Part shown: in pieces, positions 6,090 to 8,931 of the stretch
Layout: each line of letters opens with the position of its first letter
Position numbering within the stretch: position 1 is the stretch's first letter
Assembly (NCBI GenBank): GCA_026400425.1
Contig: JAPLPC010000415.1
Span: 768 to 9,698 of the forward strand
From: Hyphomicrobiales bacterium
Lineage (GTDB): Bacteria > Pseudomonadota > Alphaproteobacteria > Rhizobiales > Xanthobacteraceae
Reading direction: 5' to 3'
DNA length: 8,931 nucleotides
Position numbers and translations under genes: made by a program
Notes under the pieces: generated by a model
What the model was told of the DNA's origin: nothing
The model's input: only the letters and a program-made list of their open reading frames with translations
Database searches by the model: none

Positions 6090-7204
6090 GAACGATCTCC
6101 AGAAAACAAACGGTTGATTTTCGCGCCGATCTGATTGAGCGGCAAAATAGCTGAGCAGATGCCGGCATTGGCGGCGGCGCCGGGCATGCCCCAGACGACG
6201 CTGCTGGCCTCGTCCTGTGCAATCACATTGCCGCCGGCGGCCACGACTTCCTTGCCGCCGCGCATGCCGTCCGAGCCCATGCCCGTGAGCACGACGGCGA
6301 GCACCCCGCCCTGCCAGACATCGATGCCGGAGGTGAACAGCGGATCCACGGCAGGTTTGCAGAAATTCACCGGCGGTCCGTCATCGAGCGCGATGACGAC
6401 ATTGGCACCCTGCTTGGCCGCACGCATGTGCTTGCCACCGGGGGCGAGATAAATGGTGCCGGGCTTGGCCAGTTCGCCGTCGATTCCCTCATGCGCCGGG
6501 CGTTTGCTGGCACGGGCGAGATGCTCGGCGAGAATCGTGGTGAAGGTCGGCGGCATGTGCTGGGTGATCAACACCGGCACGCGATCGATAACGGAGCCGA
6601 GTTCGGCCACCAGAGCCATCAGCGCCTGCGGGCCGCCGGTGGAGGAGCCAATCAGCAGCGCACGTGGCATGCTCGCACTGAACGGCCGCGTGACCAGCTT
6701 GGACGTCGATGCCGGAGTGGACGAAGCAGACGCGGCGCGCGCGGCCGGCGCAACCGTCGGCGACGTCGGCGCAAGCGAGGGACTGATTACGGATTTCAGA
6801 CGGCGAACGCGTGCGCCGAGGTGACGAATCTTCTGCAACAGATCGTGCTTGAAAATGTCAGCCGCGGAAATCTCGCGAGTGCTTTCCGGCTTCGGGATGT
6901 AGTCGGCAGCACCGAGCGAAAGCGCCTTGAAGCTGATCTCCGCGTTGCGGCGAGTCAGCGTCGAGGCCATGATGACGATCAGATTACGCTTCTTGGTCAG
7001 CAGCTGCGGCAACGCGGAGATGCCGTCGAGCTCGGGCATCTCGATATCGAGAATGGCGACGTCGGGGTTGATACGCTCGACCTGATTGACGGCATCGAGA
7101 CCGGTGCGCAAAGATCCGACCACCGTCATGTCCGGCTCGGCGTCGATCCATCGCGAGATCAGACCGCGAATGACAACCGAGTCATCAACGACCATCACGC
7201 GCAA
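6086..7204 (-). CDS. cheB: Chemotaxis methylesterase/deamidase CheB (start displaced)
   Basis: CheB is a phosphorylation-activated methylesterase that removes methyl groups from chemoreceptor glutamates. Its 372 residues contain a receiver (D7, D8, phosphoacceptor Asp53 in ILDIEMPELDG, Lys105 in YIPKP), an Ala/Ser/Pro/Thr linker (about 136-178), and the esterase domain with catalytic Ser188 (GSSTGG), His216 (ITQHMP) and Asp312 (GMGSDGM). The start is a problem. The longest frame begins at TTG 7204 (LRVMVVDDS); GTG 7198 and ATG 7195 are alternatives, none with a good ribosome site, and in-frame TAG (7222-7220) blocks extension. The family-like start MSVA lies in another frame at 7233, suggesting a one-base lesion or sequencing error. 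The body of the gene is intact. Confidence 0.93.
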   Translation of the reverse strand: MRVMVVDDSVVIRGLISRWIDAEPDMTVVGSLRTGLDAVNQVERINPDVAILDIEMPELDGISALPQLLTKKRNLIVIMASTLTRRNAEISFKALSLGAADYIPKPESTREISAADIFKHDLLQKIRHLGARVRRLKSVISPSLAPTSPTVAPAARAASASSTPASTSKLVTRPFSASMPRALLIGSSTGGPQALMALVAELGSVIDRVPVLITQHMPPTFTTILAEHLARASKRPAHEGIDGELAKPGTIYLAPGGKHMRAAKQGANVVIALDDGPPVNFCKPAVDPLFTSGIDVWQGGVLAVVLTGMGSDGMRGGKEVVAAGGNVIAQDEASSVVWGMPGAAANAGICSAILPLNQIGAKINRLFSGDRS

Positions 7205-7233
7205 CGGCTCATAACGCGACTAGCAACACTCAT
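7195..7233 (-). other. Micro-ORF over the cheB start, probably its original N-terminus
   Basis: ATG at 7233 opens MSVASRVMSRCA and ends at TGA (7197-7195), which overlaps the in-frame cheB ATG at 7195 as TGATG. GGTGAG lies just upstream as a possible ribosome site. As I recall, CheB of Bradyrhizobium begins MSVA and reaches PLRVM(I/V)VDDS; here MSVA is in one frame and EPLRVMVVDDS in another. A single extra base in the GCCG near 7208-7205 would join them. If the sequence is right, CheB may be made by reinitiation at TGATG or from TTG/GTG. Confidence 0.45.
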
Positions 7234-7283
7234 CAACTCACCAGACGCAACAAATGCACTTCGACATAAAGGCATTGACTAGA

Positions 7284-7316
7284 AAAATTCGCCGGCGCCC
7301 TAATTGAGCGCCGGCG
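7284..7316 (-). terminator. Terminator-like hairpin between cheY and cheB
   Basis: CGCCGGCGC (7290-7298) and GCGCCGGCG (7308-7316) form a perfect 9-bp GC stem with a 9-base loop. On the minus strand the stem is followed by AATTTTTC, a good T tract. It begins eight bases after the cheY stop. It should end, or at least attenuate, transcripts from cheA-cheW-cheY and so reduce or separate cheB-cheR expression. No obvious promoter is seen in the remaining 7205-7283. Confidence 0.75.
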
Positions 7317-7323
7317 CGAACAA

Positions 7324-7689
<366 letters not shown>

Positions 7690-7757
7690 AGGAGCCTCAT
7701 TTTTCATGTCCCTGACGGAACACTTTCTCCGCGGACAGGATCGTCCAGTTGCCGTTG

Positions 7758-8208
7758 TTACGCGGCCAGCTTGTCAGTCGGAATCTCGAGCACGCGATCG
7801 ACGTCGAGCACGACCATCAACTGGCCGTCGAGACGATGAACGCCATCGGCCATTTTTGCCATGCGCGGATCGAGATTGACGGGATTCACTTCGCGGCTGT
7901 CATCGGCAAGCTTGAGAACCTCGCCGATGGAGTCGATCAGCAGACCATAGGATTCACCGCGCAGTTCGACGCCCACCGCCATCGGCGGCTTGCCGTCATC
8001 GTTCTTCGGCAGACCGAGACGCGAGCGCATATCGATCGCGGTCACGATGCCACCGCGCAGATTGAGCACACCGGCGACGTCGCTGGACGCCAGCGGCCCG
8101 CGGGACGCGCGGGATCGGCATCCCGAACAGCTGTCCGCCGATCATGGTGGTGACGTATTCGGTCACGGAGCCGTCGGAAGTGTGGGTCACGTTGGTGGTG
8201 TTGGACAT
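7758..8208 (-). pseudogene. cheW: CheW coupling protein, frameshifted by an internal deletion
   Basis: CheW links chemoreceptors to CheA. Translation from ATG 8208 (AGGGG at 8216-8220) gives MSNTTNVTHTSDGSVTEYVTTMIGGQLFGMPI and then leaves the family pattern, ending at a stop near 7996. The rest of CheW, PLASSDVAGVLNLRGGIVTAIDMRSRLGLP onward to LDVDRVLEIPTDKLAA, is in another frame and ends at TAA 7758. Compared with related CheW proteins as I remember them (FGxPIxRVxxVFxPxxxTRVPLA), about ten residues are missing around 8100-8113. The span is 451 bases; restoring 29 would give 480 (159 residues plus stop), a normal CheW length. Both halves remain well conserved, so the lesion is recent or an assembly/sequencing error in a GC-rich spot. 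Confidence 0.85.
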
Positions 8209-8219
8209 GTCGTTACCCC

Positions 8220-8931
8220 TCAAGCCGCCTGCTGCTGCACGTCGGCCGTCTGTTCCTTCAGCGCGGCAATCAGGCCGGGCCGATCGAACTTGGCGACGTA
8301 GTCGTGGAATCCGGCCTGACGGCCGCGTTCGATGGCGGCCGGCGAGATCATCGCGGACAACGCGATGATCGGCGTGTGGCCGTATTTCTGATCGGCCCGG
8401 ATGGTTTCGGCGAATTCGAAGCCGTTCATATCGGGCATTTCGATATCGGTCAGGATGACGTCGAATTCCTGGCCCGAGCGCAGCACGCTCAAACCTTCCT
8501 GCGCATTGGTGGCGACGCGCACCTTGTAGCCGGCCGCCTTCAACACCGGCGACAGCATGTTGCGGAAGAAGGCGCTGTCATCGACCAGCAGCACCGACTG
8601 CGCGGTGGCCGACAGGCGCATTTCCTTGCGCGAGAACCAATCGGCAAAGGCCTGCGGCAGGAAGTGACCGACATCGATGACTTCGGTGGCGAGGCCCTTG
8701 ATGACAGCCGAGCCCAGAATGCCTTCGCGACCGGACGCGACTTCGATATGCAGGCGCTCTTCCACGATATCGACGATCTCATCGACGACCAGGCCCATGG
8801 CGCGGCCATCGTCGGCGAACACCAGGATCGGCTGCGTGCCGGAGGTGCGGACGGTCACGTTCTCCATCTGCACCCGCGGCATCAGCTGGTCACGATATTG
8901 CACCATATAGCGGCCGTTCGACAATTCGATC
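8220..8931 (-). CDS. cheA: Chemotaxis histidine kinase CheA, C-terminal part with receiver domain (partial)
   Basis: The frame is open to the right edge, so only the last 236 residues are visible. The first hundred or so form the end of the CheW-like regulatory (P5) domain, which binds CheW and receptors (GRYMVQYRDQLMPRV, ADDGRAMGLVVDEIVDIVEE, VIKGLATEVIDVGHFL). After a short linker comes a full receiver: VLLVDDSAFFRNML, phosphoacceptor Asp in ILTDIEMPDMNGFEF, Ser in ALSAM, and Lys in YVAKFDRP. The last residues are Gln/Ala-rich. Hybrid CheA with a C-terminal receiver is known in several alphaproteobacteria, where the receiver may act as a phosphate sink or internal modulator. It ends 11 bases before the cheW start, so it shares the operon. 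The kinase core lies outside the window. Confidence 0.95.
   Translation of the reverse strand, partial: IELSNGRYMVQYRDQLMPRVQMENVTVRTSGTQPILVFADDGRAMGLVVDEIVDIVEERLHIEVASGREGILGSAVIKGLATEVIDVGHFLPQAFADWFSRKEMRLSATAQSVLLVDDSAFFRNMLSPVLKAAGYKVRVATNAQEGLSVLRSGQEFDVILTDIEMPDMNGFEFAETIRADQKYGHTPIIALSAMISPAAIERGRQAGFHDYVAKFDRPGLIAALKEQTADVQQQAA

Noticed and set aside
5316..6134. 272-residue plus-strand frame opposite cheR
   Set aside because: It is antisense to intact cheR, rich in Asp/His/Arg as typical for antisense frames, and has no family resemblance.
6428..7282. 284-residue plus-strand frame opposite cheB
   Set aside because: It is antisense to cheB, with Arg/Gly low-complexity stretches and no domain pattern.

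Overview
The window looks like chromosome of a GC-rich alphaproteobacterium of the Bradyrhizobium/Rhodopseudomonas/Nitrobacter/Afipia group (Nitrobacteraceae). The evidence is a CtrA almost identical in layout to Caulobacter CtrA, the fliI-ctrA-che arrangement, a CheA carrying its own receiver domain, GANTC (CcrM-type) sites before ctrA, and a palindromic interspersed repeat of a kind I recall from these genomes. The genus cannot be fixed from sequence reading alone.

Layout. (1) 1-430: the 3' end of an unrecognised plus-strand gene, a strong intrinsic terminator (235-261) and a 78-base palindromic repeat (296-373). (2) 430-1874, minus strand: an ECF sigma factor and a membrane-anchored RskA-type anti-sigma factor, overlapping by ATGA. 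(3) 2089-3943, minus strand: the flagellar export genes fliJ and fliI. (4) 3944-4363: a long control region between divergent fliI and ctrA, with TTAA-type CtrA-like sites and six GANTC sites packed into 169 bases. (5) 4364-5065, plus strand: ctrA, closed by a textbook terminator. (6) 5211-8931, minus strand, reading right to left: cheA (3' part, with receiver domain), cheW (broken), cheY, a terminator-like hairpin, cheB and cheR.

How they work together. CtrA is the essential cell-cycle response regulator of alphaproteobacteria and usually sits at the top of the flagellar and chemotaxis hierarchy. Here it lies between the flagellar export ATPase gene and a chemotaxis operon. The che genes form a standard excitation/adaptation circuit: CheA kinase coupled by CheW to receptors, CheY as output, CheB/CheR setting receptor methylation, and a receiver on CheA that may act as a phosphate sink. 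The ECF sigma/anti-sigma pair is a separate envelope or stress signalling unit next to the motility block.

The most notable observations are two apparent lesions in the che operon: an internal deletion with frameshift in cheW, and a displaced reading frame at the start of cheB. Either the operon is decaying or the assembly has errors here. The GANTC cluster before ctrA is the clearest regulatory signal. I see no wholly new system, transposase, CRISPR array, tRNA or rRNA.
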